Shown here one piece after another: positions 53,677-62,055 of a stretch of 64,000 nucleotides of DNA (within the stretch, counting starts at the first letter, position 1; each line of letters opens with the position of its first letter). Source of the DNA: Lentzea alba (GTDB lineage Bacteria; Actinomycetota; Actinomycetes; Mycobacteriales; Pseudonocardiaceae). The notes below the pieces were generated by a model. That model had not been told where the DNA came from. It was given only the letters and a program-made list of their open reading frames with translations, and did no database searches. Position numbers and translations under genes: made by a program. The stretch spans positions 306,652-370,651 of the forward strand of contig NZ_JAAMPJ010000014.1 in assembly GCF_011067745.1 (NCBI RefSeq). The letters run 5' to 3'.

Positions 53677-54072
53677 GTGTCCCACCACGTCCCCCTGCCG
53701 ACCGAGGCGCAGGTCCGCGCGGCAATCGATACCGCCCGGGCCGAGACCGGCCGGACACCGAGCGCGCTCGCGCTTGCCACTCGCCTCGGGCTGGCCAACA
53801 CGACCTTCCGCCGCAACTTCCCCGAGGTGTGCGCCGAACTCGCCAGCACGCCGCGCGCGGACGCGGACACCGGCGCGGCCGACGCCTACACCCGCCTACA
53901 GGAGGACAATGCCCGCCTCCGCTGCCGGAATCGCGAACTCACCGAGCACCTCGAACTCGCCATCGCCACGATCCAGCGACTGGCCATCGACAACTCCCGG
54001 CTGCACGCCGCGCTTGCCGAAGCGCAGCAGGTCACGCGCATGCCGCGAGCCGTGCCGACCCGACGCGACTGA
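53677..54072 (+). CDS. TnpC-like/DUF6262-type accessory protein
   Basis: 131 residues from GTG 53677 with GGAGAG about 6 bases before it. An N-terminal helix-turn-helix-like part (PSALALATRLGLANTTFRRN) is followed by a coiled coil with repeated leucines (LQEDNARLRCRNRELTEHLE). This is the form of the third small partner in tyrosine-recombinase groups of actinomycetes. It probably binds DNA or bridges the recombinases. It ends the operon. Confidence 0.7.
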   Translation: MSHHVPLPTEAQVRAAIDTARAETGRTPSALALATRLGLANTTFRRNFPEVCAELASTPRADADTGAADAYTRLQEDNARLRCRNRELTEHLELAIATIQRLAIDNSRLHAALAEAQQVTRMPRAVPTRRD

Positions 54073-54338
54073 GCTCAACCGCGCGCGGGAAGCTGGGGCC
54101 CGCCCCGGCCTCCGGTCGTTCAGACGCCCGCGTGCTGAGGCGGCGTCGACGACGCCTTGACCACCTCGCCGCGATCTGGGCCGCGTGGGCCTGACCGCAC
54201 ACCGCCGCCCGTGCTGTTCCCAGCGTCGGCGGAGGAGGTGACGGGTGACCTGGTGGTCTTCGGGGCGGGTTCTGCTGGATGTCGGCCTTGGGGACCAATG
54301 GAACAGCCAGTATCGGTGAGAACGATCATGAACGGTGA

Positions 54339-54371
54339 GAGGCCCCCGGTGATCGCATCACCGGGGGCCTC
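54339..54371. terminator. 15-bp hairpin inside the Tn3 remnant
   Basis: GAGGCCCCCGGTGAT (54339-54353) and ATCACCGGGGGCCTC (54357-54371) pair perfectly around CGC. No T-tract follows. It lies just inside the left inverted repeat. Confidence 0.6.
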
Positions 54372-54489
54372 GGCCCTGTTCTCCCGAAGCTACGGCGAAG
54401 TGACAAGTAGCCCGGCGTAATCAGAGTGACGCTCGGTCAGGAGCGGCAAGGGCGGGCTCCGGGGACTTCGCTGTTCTGGAGGGCGCCGA

Positions 54490-54620
54490 AGTTGGCGTGC
54501 GCGGCCTCGATGGCTTCGGTATGCCTCGAGTTTGGCGTGCTCTGCGAGCGCCCGGTAGATGCTCGCCACCGAGGGACTCTGATCCGCGCCAACCGCTCCC
54601 GCCTGGGCGCCGCAGCTTCC
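54490..54620 (-). pseudogene. possible resolvase C-terminal (helix-turn-helix) scrap
   Basis: One minus-strand frame reads SPSVASIYRALAEHAKLEAY, close to the C-terminal helix-turn-helix of serine resolvases. It is short and the frame is not maintained on either side. Its place beside a Tn3 transposase fragment fits. Confidence 0.35.
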
Positions 54621-54680
54621 CCGTCACGGTCCTGAACCGCGGCGCCCACCGCCTCGGCCGGCTGACCAGAGCCGCCCGGT

Positions 54681-55360
54681 TCAGTCCTCCGCGCCGTCGT
54701 CATCGTCGTCGAGGTCGACAGCGTCCGGGTCGCGCAGCGGCCGAAGCGCCCCGGCTGACGGGGTGGAGGCCCGGAAGTTGTAGCGGCCCAGGCAGTTGAG
54801 GTCCTTGTGCTTGAGCGGGGAGAGCCGGGCTACGTCCTCGTCCTTGATGTCGTGGCCCTCGGCACGCAGCTGGGCGACGGCGGCGTCGATGTACCGCGTC
54901 GTCCACAGCACCACGGCGTTCAGGACCAGGCCGAGCGCGCCGAGCTGGTCCTCCATCCCGTCCCGGTACGCCTGGTGGATGGTGCCCTTCTTGCCGTGGC
55001 AGATGTCGCGGGCGAGCTTGTGGCGGGACTCCTGGACGGTGAGCTGCTTGTGCATCTGGCGCCGGTAGGTGTCGTCCATCGGGTCGACGACCGCGAGCAG
55101 GTGCAGGGTCTTGGCGATCCGTCCGTACTCGATGAACGCGGCCCCCAGCGGGTTCGGGCGGTCCTCGCTGCCGAACATCCGCAGCAGGTCGTAGGCGCGG
55201 ACCTGGTTGGTGACCAGGGAGCCGGCCACGCGGAGCATGTCCGGCCAGTGCGTGATCACCTTCTTCACGTTCACCTTGTTCCGGGCGATCTCCTCCAGCG
55301 GCCCGTACCCGCCTGCCGCCTCGGCGCCGGGCATCTGGGCCTTCCAGAACGACGGATCAC
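54681..55360 (-). pseudogene. Tn3-family transposase, C-terminal fragment
   Basis: About 225 residues of the last third. It includes YGPLEEIARNKVNVKKVITH, WPDMLRVAGSLVTNQVRAYD, CHGKKGTIHQAYRDGMEDQL and LSPLKHKDLNCLGRYNF, a classic Tn3 ending. The catalytic first two-thirds are missing; frame and homology stop at about 55360, close to the right inverted repeat. The transposase is not functional. Confidence 0.85.
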
Positions 55361-55464
55361 TTGTGCTGGTGGATCACTGCGGCGTGACCATGATCGTTCT
55401 CACCGATACTGGCTGTTCCATTGGTCCCCAAGGCCGGATGTGGGCAGCGCTGCCGGTGTGACGA

Positions 55465-55884
55465 TCAGGACCCGGTTGTGGCGCGTTCGTGGTTGGTGCG
55501 GATTTCGTCGTGGTGGGCGGCGGCCCAGCCGATCAATGAGGTGACGATTTCGTTGAGGCCGCGGCCCAGTGGGGTGAGGGTGTACTCGACGCGCGGGGGG
55601 ACTTCGGCGTAGGCGGTGCGGTTGATCAGGCCATCCTGCTGGAGCTGGCGCAGGGTGAGGCTGAGCATGCGCTGGGAAATGCCTGGGACCTGTCGTTGCA
55701 GGTCGGTGTAGCGCAGCGGCCCGGACTGCAGGACGGCGATCAGCAGCATGCTCCACTTGTCGCCGACGCGGTCCAGGATCTGGCGGAGGAACGCCATGTG
55801 CTCGACGGGAATGGCCGCGCACGGGCCGATCGCCGCCGCTGTCACCACCGGGCCTGCTTCGTCGGCTGTCGTCATGACGCACAT
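55465..55884 (-). CDS. HxlR-family transcriptional regulator
   Basis: 139 residues from ATG 55884 (an ATG at 55872 is an alternative). The winged helix has VGDKWSMLLIAVLQSGPLRY, DLQRQVPGISQRMLSLTLRQ and the wing VEYTLTPLGRGL, diagnostic of HxlR. It is divergent from the DsbA/FrnE-like gene, with about 95 bases between, so it probably controls that redox set. HxlR members often sense aldehydes, quinones or disulfide stress, sometimes through a cysteine; here one cysteine stands in GPCAAIPVEH. Confidence 0.88.
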   Translation of the reverse strand: MCVMTTADEAGPVVTAAAIGPCAAIPVEHMAFLRQILDRVGDKWSMLLIAVLQSGPLRYTDLQRQVPGISQRMLSLTLRQLQQDGLINRTAYAEVPPRVEYTLTPLGRGLNEIVTSLIGWAAAHHDEIRTNHERATTGS

Positions 55885-55979
55885 TCCTCTCCGGCACGCA
55901 CACCGATGTTCCTTTTGTAACGGCTTCCATGCTGGTCCATCATGGCGTTACGCACAAGTCGTAGGAATTGGAGCATGTG

Positions 55980-56693
55980 GTGAAAGTCGAGATGTGGTCC
56001 GAGGTGACGTGTCCGTGGTGCGGTCTGGGTCACCACCGTCTCGAACGGGCGGTCGAGCGGTTCGAGCACGCCGGCGAGGTGGAGGTGGTTCACCACTCGT
56101 TCCCGCTCGGCGGCGGCTTGCCGGAAGGGAGCACGTTCTCCGTCCGCGAGACCCTGCGGCGTCAGCACGGCGTGAGCGACAGCCAGGCCGAGACGCTGAC
56201 CCGGCGGATCGAGGCGCTGGCCGCGAGCGAGGGCCTGCGCCCGTACCGGGTGCTGGACAACCAGGTGGGTAACACCGATCTGGCGCACGAGTTCCTCGCC
56301 CACGCCTCTGCGCAGGGCCGCAACAATGCGGCATGGGCGGCGATCTTCAGTGCCTACTTCGGCCGCGCGGAGCCCGTATTCTCCCGCGACGACCTCCTGA
56401 AGCTCGCTGACGAACTGGGCCTGGACCGTGCGCAGACCCGGCAGGCTCTCCTCGCGCGCGGCTACCGCCGGCAGGTCCGCGACGATGCGGCTCGCGCCCG
56501 GCGCCTCGGTGCGACCGGCGCGCCGTTTCTCGTTGTCGACGGCCGTTACCACGTGGCCGGTGCCCAGGACAGCGACACCCTGCTCGACCTGCTCCGCACG
56601 GCCTGGGACGACGCCCACCCGATGGTTGCCGTCCCGAGTGGCGAGACCCCGGTGTGCCGCCCGGAGGGCTGCGTTGTTCCCGGCCACGGCTGA
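55980..56693 (+). CDS. DsbA-family oxidoreductase, FrnE-like
   Basis: 237 residues from GTG 55980, with GGAG 6 bases before. The CPWC active site (C11, P12, W13, C14) follows MWSEVTCPWCGLG, and the helical insertion and FLVVDGRYHVAGAQ C-terminal thioredoxin part match FrnE-type proteins. There is no signal peptide, so it is cytosolic. FrnE-like enzymes act as disulfide or polyketide-associated oxidoreductases. It is the first gene of a plus-strand redox set controlled probably by the divergent HxlR. Confidence 0.85.
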   Translation: MKVEMWSEVTCPWCGLGHHRLERAVERFEHAGEVEVVHHSFPLGGGLPEGSTFSVRETLRRQHGVSDSQAETLTRRIEALAASEGLRPYRVLDNQVGNTDLAHEFLAHASAQGRNNAAWAAIFSAYFGRAEPVFSRDDLLKLADELGLDRAQTRQALLARGYRRQVRDDAARARRLGATGAPFLVVDGRYHVAGAQDSDTLLDLLRTAWDDAHPMVAVPSGETPVCRPEGCVVPGHG

Positions 56694-56725
56694 TCCCGCT
56701 GCAGACTCGGAAGGTACTGGCTTCG

Positions 56726-57388
56726 ATGACTGACCTGCTCGTTCTCGGCGGCAGCGGCCGCACCGGCGGCCACGTGCTGGCCCAGGCGACCGCGCGCGGC
56801 CACCGCGTCCGCGCGCTCGTGCGCGACCCGTCCGCAGTCCAGGCCCCGGCCGGTGTCGAGCTGATCCAGGGCACGCCCGCCGACCTCGACGACATCCGCG
56901 CGGCGGCTAAGGGCACCGAGGCGGTGATCAGTGTGCTGAACAACGCCCGCGCCTCGGACAACCCCTGGGCCAAGCCGGTCAGCCCGCCGATGTTCATGAC
57001 CGACGCCGCCCGCAACACCCTCACCGTGATGGACGAGCAGGGCATCCGCCGGATCGTCCTGGCGTCCACCCAGGGCGCCGGCGACGACTGGGCTCGGCTC
57101 AACCCGCTGGCCAGGGCGCTGGTCACGCTGTCGAACATCAAGGCTTCCTTCGCCGACCACACCGGTGTCGACCAGGTGGTGCGCCCCTCCGGCGTCGACT
57201 GGACCCTCGCCCGGGCCGTCGCCCTGACCGACAAACCCGCCTCCGGCCCTCTGCGTGCCGCCGAGGCCGGCCGCGTCCGGCCCGGCCCTCGGGTCAACCG
57301 GGCCGACCTCGCCCGCTTCCTCCTCGACGCCGTCGAGAAGGACACCTGGATCCGGGCCGCTCCCTTGGTGTGGAACGCCCGCGGCTGA
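56726..57388 (+). CDS. NAD(P)-binding (NmrA/SDR-like) protein
   Basis: 220 residues from ATG 56726; GGAAGG stands about 11 bases upstream. The N-terminal nucleotide-binding loop is LVLGGSGRTGGHVL (about 4-17). A conserved ALVRDPSAV follows and RPSGVDWTLARA lies in the second half, typical of atypical short-chain dehydrogenases that act as NAD(P)H-dependent flavin or quinone reductases. It is 32 bases after the DsbA-like stop. Confidence 0.8.
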   Translation: MTDLLVLGGSGRTGGHVLAQATARGHRVRALVRDPSAVQAPAGVELIQGTPADLDDIRAAAKGTEAVISVLNNARASDNPWAKPVSPPMFMTDAARNTLTVMDEQGIRRIVLASTQGAGDDWARLNPLARALVTLSNIKASFADHTGVDQVVRPSGVDWTLARAVALTDKPASGPLRAAEAGRVRPGPRVNRADLARFLLDAVEKDTWIRAAPLVWNARG

Positions 57389-57441
57389 CCTGCCGCACCA
57401 CAGAGAACAACCAACCAACCGAATCTCAAGGGGACACCCCT

Positions 57442-58167
57442 GTGTCTGAACTGTCCAAAGTGATCGCGATCTTCGGCGCGGGCAAAGGTCTCAGCGCCTC
57501 GGTAGCGCGCCGTTTCGCCCGCGAGAACTTTCGCGTGGCCCTCGTCGCCCGCACCAAGGAGCGCCTCGACGCCCTCGTGGCCGAGCTGACCGCCGAGGGC
57601 ATCGAGGCGGTCGGGTTCACCGCCGACCTGTCCAAGCCGCACGACGTCCCGGCCGTCGTGGACGCCGTCCGGGACCGTTTCGGCCGTATCGACGTGGTCG
57701 AGTACGGGCCGATCAACGGCGAGATGGCCTTCACCCCCGCTGCCCGGCTGGACGCCGCCACCCTGGAGAAGGGCAGCCCGTTGCTGCTGCTGACTCCGGT
57801 GGAGGTCGCTCGCGCGGTGCTGCCGGAGTGGACCGAGCGCGGCGACGGCGCCTTCCTGATGACCACCGGCTCCACGGCCGGCTCCCCGAAACCGCACGCC
57901 AGCGGGGTCGGCCCCCTCATGGCCGCCGCCCGTAACTGGTTGTTCTCCCTCAACGGTGAGCTGGCTGCCTCCGGCATCTACGCCGGCACCCTGTCCATCG
58001 GCGCCTTCATCGCCCGCAGCGCCATGGCCGAACTGGCCGCGGCGAACCTGGCCGAGAACGGTCCGATCGGAACGGCGCCGATGGTGGACCCGGACGAGCT
58101 CGCCGAGCAGTACTGGGACATGTACACCAAGCGCGACCGGGTCGAGCAGCTCTACCCGCAGGCGTAA
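57442..58167 (+). CDS. short-chain dehydrogenase/reductase
   Basis: 241 residues from GTG 57442 (AAGGGG 8 bases before). The nucleotide loop is FGAGKGLSASVARRFA, near the N-terminus, a variant of the usual TGxxxGxG. It continues through FTADLSKPHDVPAVVDAVRD and LMTTGSTAG, but the usual YxxxK catalytic pair is not clear (the site reads MAAARNWLFSLNGELA). It may therefore be a non-classical or inactive SDR. It is part of the redox operon. Confidence 0.78.
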   Translation: MSELSKVIAIFGAGKGLSASVARRFARENFRVALVARTKERLDALVAELTAEGIEAVGFTADLSKPHDVPAVVDAVRDRFGRIDVVEYGPINGEMAFTPAARLDAATLEKGSPLLLLTPVEVARAVLPEWTERGDGAFLMTTGSTAGSPKPHASGVGPLMAAARNWLFSLNGELAASGIYAGTLSIGAFIARSAMAELAAANLAENGPIGTAPMVDPDELAEQYWDMYTKRDRVEQLYPQA

Positions 58168-58524
58168 CCCCGCTCCGCGGTGGGCCGCCGATCTGGAAAC
58201 ACATTCCTGGCACCTGCCGCACCGCACAGGCTGCGCGGCGTGGCGGTGACAACCCGCCGACCCGCACGGCGCCGCGACCGGAGCCGACGTGCGCGCTATA
58301 ACTGCAAGAATGAAGTAACTGGTGTCATGTCAAGTTGTAGCTTGAATCAGATCACCTAGAGCTGAGCTCTATTCGTCAACCTTGAACTATTTGATGATGC
58401 CGAAGCCCTTTAACGCTTGTGCTGCAGGAATTTCGTATTGCCTCGAAAGAGGCTCACACTGGCGCCTGCGACGTCCCCAGTCCTCGTCCCTGCAGCTTGA
58501 AGTCATCGATTGAAGGAAACTCCC
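58168..58524. other. gap with AT-rich upstream region of DoxX gene
   Basis: About 360 bases. From about 58300 the composition turns AT-richer (for example TGTCAAGTTGTAGCTTGAAT), as expected of a promoter region for the DoxX and oxidoreductase genes. No gene is supported. Confidence 0.45.
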
Positions 58525-58905
58525 GTGAATATCGTGTTGTGGGTTATCGCCGGCTTGCTCGCCGCCGCATTCCTGGCCGCTGGCGTGATGAAGCTGAGTC
58601 AGCCCAAGGAGAAACTGGCCGCGAGCGGCATGGGCTGGACCGAGAGTTTCAGTTCCGGCGCGGTCAAGTCCATCGGCGCGCTGGAACTTCTGGCCGCCGT
58701 CGGCCTGATCCTGCCGGCGCTGCTGCACGTCGCTCCGATCGTGGTGCCCCTGGCAGCGCTCGGCCTGGTCCTGATCATGATCGGCGCGATCGTGACCCAC
58801 GCCCGCCGCAAGGAAAACCAGATGATCGGCGCGAACGTGGTGCTGCTGATCCTCGCCGCCGTAGTGGTGTGGGGCCGGTTCGGCCCATATCCCTTCGGGT
58901 CCTGA
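58525..58905 (+). CDS. DoxX-family membrane protein
   Basis: 126 residues from GTG 58525 (AAGGAA 7 bases before); a TTG 5 codons earlier is less likely. Four membrane helices: IVLWVIAGLLAAAFLAAGV, IGALELLAAVGLILPALL, VVPLAALGLVLIMIGAIVT and ANVVLLILAAVVVW. This is the DoxX plan, associated with quinone/thiosulfate redox at the membrane. It precedes the alcohol-dehydrogenase-like gene and follows the redox set. Confidence 0.82.
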   Translation: MNIVLWVIAGLLAAAFLAAGVMKLSQPKEKLAASGMGWTESFSSGAVKSIGALELLAAVGLILPALLHVAPIVVPLAALGLVLIMIGAIVTHARRKENQMIGANVVLLILAAVVVWGRFGPYPFGS

Positions 58906-58958
58906 ACCCGCGTCATCAAGGTCAATCCGTCTCGTAACACCAGAACAAGGAGCACATC

Positions 58959-59900
58959 ATGCGCGCACTACACGTCCCGGCTGCCGGCGAGAAACCCCAG
59001 ATCGGCGAGCTGCCCACTCCGCCTGTCACCGACGGCGCCGTACTGATCCGGGTCAAGGCCGCAGCCCTGAACCCCGTCGACAACGCCATCGCCGCCGGCT
59101 ATCTCGCCGGCATGCTGCCGCACGAATACCCGCTGGTCGTCGGCCGTGACGCCGCCGGTGTCGTGGAAGCCGTCGGGGCGGGCGTCGAGCACGTCAAACC
59201 CGGCGACGAGGTCTTCGGCCACGTTCTCATGGCGCCGCCGGTGCAGGCCGGCACTCTCGCCGAGTACGCGGTTCTCCCCGCCGCCGCGGTGGCGCTCAAG
59301 CCCGCCGGTCTGGACTTCGTCCAGACCGCCGCGTTGCCGCTGGCCGCCGCGTCCGCCGTCCAGGCCGTCGACGCCATCGACGCGCAGTCCGGCGAGACCG
59401 TCCTGGTCAACGGCGCCTCCGGCGGCGTCGGCTCCTACGCCGTCCAGCTCCTGGCCGCCCGCGGGGTCACCGTCATCGCCACCGGCGCCGACACTGCCCG
59501 GCTCACCGGCCTCGGCGCCACCACCGTCGTCGACCGGGCGGCCGGCCCCGTCGCCGAGCAGGTCCTCGCCGCCCACCCCGGCGGCGTCGACGCACTGATC
59601 AACCTGTTCGGCAACGACCCCGCCGACGTCCCGCTCGCCGCCGTCCGCCAAGGCGGCAAAGTCTCCACCCTCACCCAGGCGCCCGACGCCGAAGCCGCCA
59701 CCGCCGCCGGTGTCACCGTCACACCGATCATGGCCTCACCCGTCCGGGAAGTCACCGGACCGCTGGCAGAGCAGGCCGCCGGCGGCGCACTCAAGGTCGA
59801 CGTCGGCGCCGTCATCACCCTCGACCAGGCCGCCGACGGCCTCGCCACCATCGCCGCCGGCCAGGCCAAGGGCAAGACCGTCGTCATCCTCGACAACTGA
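58959..59900 (+). CDS. zinc-independent alcohol dehydrogenase/quinone oxidoreductase-like
   Basis: 313 residues with AAGGAG 7 bases before the ATG. The GroES-like N-terminal domain (VIRVKAAALNPVDNAIAAGY) and Rossmann loop VLVNGASGGVGSYAVQL are those of NADPH quinone oxidoreductases (QOR group). The structural and catalytic zinc cysteines are absent. It probably reduces quinones or enones, with the DoxX protein and HxlR set pointing to electrophile stress. Confidence 0.85.
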   Translation: MRALHVPAAGEKPQIGELPTPPVTDGAVLIRVKAAALNPVDNAIAAGYLAGMLPHEYPLVVGRDAAGVVEAVGAGVEHVKPGDEVFGHVLMAPPVQAGTLAEYAVLPAAAVALKPAGLDFVQTAALPLAAASAVQAVDAIDAQSGETVLVNGASGGVGSYAVQLLAARGVTVIATGADTARLTGLGATTVVDRAAGPVAEQVLAAHPGGVDALINLFGNDPADVPLAAVRQGGKVSTLTQAPDAEAATAAGVTVTPIMASPVREVTGPLAEQAAGGALKVDVGAVITLDQAADGLATIAAGQAKGKTVVILDN

Positions 59901-60478
59901 TCAGCAGCGCGAGACCGGGGCAGGATTCCGCACCGATCGAGCCCTGCCCCCGCGCCTGCCGGCACGAGACGCCGCGCCGATCTCGCCCGGCCGGCGCAAC
60001 CCGCACACCGTCCGACCGACCACGCTCACGCCACAACCCCTCGGTGTCCGGCCACACCCGGCTGTGCCGCAACGTCCGGAACCCCCGGCCCCAGTAGCGA
60101 GCGGTCAATTGGTCAAGCACAAACCCTGTCTACAATCCAGCCAGGTGCAAGCGGGGCCTGCATGCGCTGAACCCGTGTAAATCCCGCACAGTCCTGAAGG
60201 ACGGAGAGGTCCGCATCAGCTGCCCAGCTTGCGCAGCTGACAGCGATGATCACTACTGGCGGCTATCAACCACGGCTCCCGCTCCCGAGCGCGCCGAGCT
60301 GTCCGACGAGCTCTATCTCGATCTTGTCCAGCGTCGGCCGCAGCCGACTCTGTCGTTGACAGGTGACGGTCAACATGATCAATAGTCCGTTCACCATCTG
60401 CGAGGGCGACAACATGCCGCGTCCGACCATCGAGAAAATGTCCCAGGCACGTAGCGCAAGCGGTCCTACGATGCTCGG
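59901..60478. other. gap with no supported gene
   Basis: About 580 bases. Short overlapping frames; one minus-strand frame (60266-60496) reads LRAWDIFSMVGRGMLSPSQM and could be a remnant, but it overlaps the start of the next gene and matches no family I recognise. Confidence 0.4.
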
Positions 60479-61957
60479 ATGCCGCTGCCGATCCATCTAG
60501 GAGTCTCCGCTCCTAATTCTGAGCCGATTCCGGATGGCTACTGGACCGGGATGCCACTTGAGCCGCGTCCGGGTGCCCAGGTCAGGACGTCGCCGTTGGA
60601 GACAACAGTCATCGACTGGGATCAGCATGGTGTCGAGCCGCGCTGGCAGGGCATGGAAACCGCCGACTGCGTGGCGGCGCTGCTGCCAGGTGGGTCCGCT
60701 GATGCCAGCAGAAACGAGTTCGAGCGGCTCCGAGAGGGAGCGCGCGGCCGCGGCGAGCCGTTGTTGATCGTCAGCATGCTCGGCTACGAGTATGACGACG
60801 CGCCGCGGTCGATGTTCAACGTGTTCGGCATGTTCGACGACACCGTGATGTTTCCGCAGGGCATTTTCGGAGTCAGGGGCCGTCGGCTACCCACGGGTGG
60901 TCCGCGTCCCAGCCTGTCCTCCGGGCTGACGGCTGCCGACAGAGACTTGGGGACGAGGCTGCTCAACCGCCCGAAGGACGCTCCCTGGTGGACGTTGTCG
61001 CTGCTAGATCCGACGGAGATGGCGTCGGAGCCGGCCCGAGGCCAGGCCTTGCCGCGTTTGAATGCGGAGTTCAAGTCGATCCTGGTGGACGGTTTGGGCA
61101 ATCCGCTTGTGGCGGTGCTGATCGCCAGGGACGAGGCCTGGCGCTGGTACATCGTCCCCGATGCAATTATCTGGGACACGGTGGTCGATTGGCTTGTGCA
61201 GCAGGCGATTCCGGCCTTCGTGCCGCACGCGCCGCGGCGTTTTCGGTTGGCAGGACATGACGTCGGCACGGCTTGGCGAACACGAGCCGAGCTCGCGGCG
61301 CAGGCGGCCTTGGCTGACATGGAGATCCGCCACTCGACCGAACGAGCGCAGCTGGAGGCTGACCTGAAGGACGCCGGGCAGGCGGCGACTCTGGTTCGGG
61401 ATGGGTTGTTGCACGGCGCGGGAGACGAGCTCGTACAGGCGGTCGAGCAGGTGCTCGATGACGCGGGCCTGTCCCCGACGAACCTGGATCGGAGTGAGAA
61501 GGGCACGTGGTCAGCCGATCTGCTGGTCGGTCTAGGCAGCCGCAAGCAACTTGTCGAGGTCAAGGCGGTCTCTGGCACTGCTAGCGAGTCCTTGGTTGGC
61601 GATCTGCTTAGGCATCTCGACACCTGGCGAAGCGCAAAGCCCGACCTGCCCGTGGAGGGCGGCACTCTGATCGTCAATCACCAGCGGAGGCGTCAACCTG
61701 AAGAGCGTGAGAGGACGATCTACAACAGACCGGAACTCGTCAAGGCGAACACGGTCCGCGTTGTGAGCACGCTTGACCTGTTCGACTGGTGGAAGGATTC
61801 GAATTGGTCTGCGATCCAGCAAGCGGTACTCGGTTGTCCCGTAGCCGCACCGCCGCCTCCACCGTCCACTGTGACAGCGTCTGAAGAGGACGTTGCGGCA
61901 GAGTCATCCCCACGAGGGATTCTTCGGTGGCTCGGGCTCTCCGGACGGTCCGCGTAG
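60479..61957 (+). CDS. hypothetical protein with C-terminal PD-(D/E)xK-like signature
   Basis: 492 residues. The first 230 have no recognised domain (AIIWDTVVDWLVQQAIPAFV is typical wording). A helical, coiled-coil-like stretch lies around 265-300 (STERAQLEADLKDAGQAA). At 347-362 SADLLVGLGSRKQLVEVKAV provides D347, E360 and K362, the spacing of PD-(D/E)xK nucleases. A proline-rich linker then ends the protein. It may be a restriction-like or defence nuclease; the family is not known to me. The start is the ATG with the best continuity, with a weak ribosome-binding site. Confidence 0.55.
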   Translation: MPLPIHLGVSAPNSEPIPDGYWTGMPLEPRPGAQVRTSPLETTVIDWDQHGVEPRWQGMETADCVAALLPGGSADASRNEFERLREGARGRGEPLLIVSMLGYEYDDAPRSMFNVFGMFDDTVMFPQGIFGVRGRRLPTGGPRPSLSSGLTAADRDLGTRLLNRPKDAPWWTLSLLDPTEMASEPARGQALPRLNAEFKSILVDGLGNPLVAVLIARDEAWRWYIVPDAIIWDTVVDWLVQQAIPAFVPHAPRRFRLAGHDVGTAWRTRAELAAQAALADMEIRHSTERAQLEADLKDAGQAATLVRDGLLHGAGDELVQAVEQVLDDAGLSPTNLDRSEKGTWSADLLVGLGSRKQLVEVKAVSGTASESLVGDLLRHLDTWRSAKPDLPVEGGTLIVNHQRRRQPEERERTIYNRPELVKANTVRVVSTLDLFDWWKDSNWSAIQQAVLGCPVAAPPPPPSTVTASEEDVAAESSPRGILRWLGLSGRSA

Positions 61958-62055
61958 TCGGGGATGCGGCACGAACGGCACAGGGCGATCGGCCTGGGAT
62001 ACGCGTCGAGATGGCGCAACCGAGCGAGCCACGGCCTCGTTCTGCGCGACAGCAC

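Larger units (their letters stand above)
54283..55438. mobile_element. internally deleted Tn3-family element bounded by 48-base inverted repeats
   Basis: CGGCCTTGGGGACCAATGG starts the left copy (54283-54330), and its exact reverse complement over 48 bases is at 55391-55438. Between them lie the 3' third of a Tn3 transposase and a resolvase-like scrap. At about 1.16 kb it is far shorter than an intact Tn3 element, so it can move only with help. The right repeat ends 27 bases before the HxlR stop. Confidence 0.8.

Noticed and set aside
56347..58227. Minus-strand frame of 626 codons
   Set aside because: It covers three plus-strand redox genes with clear motifs and ribosome-binding sites; its own wording is Arg/Gly-rich without a family.
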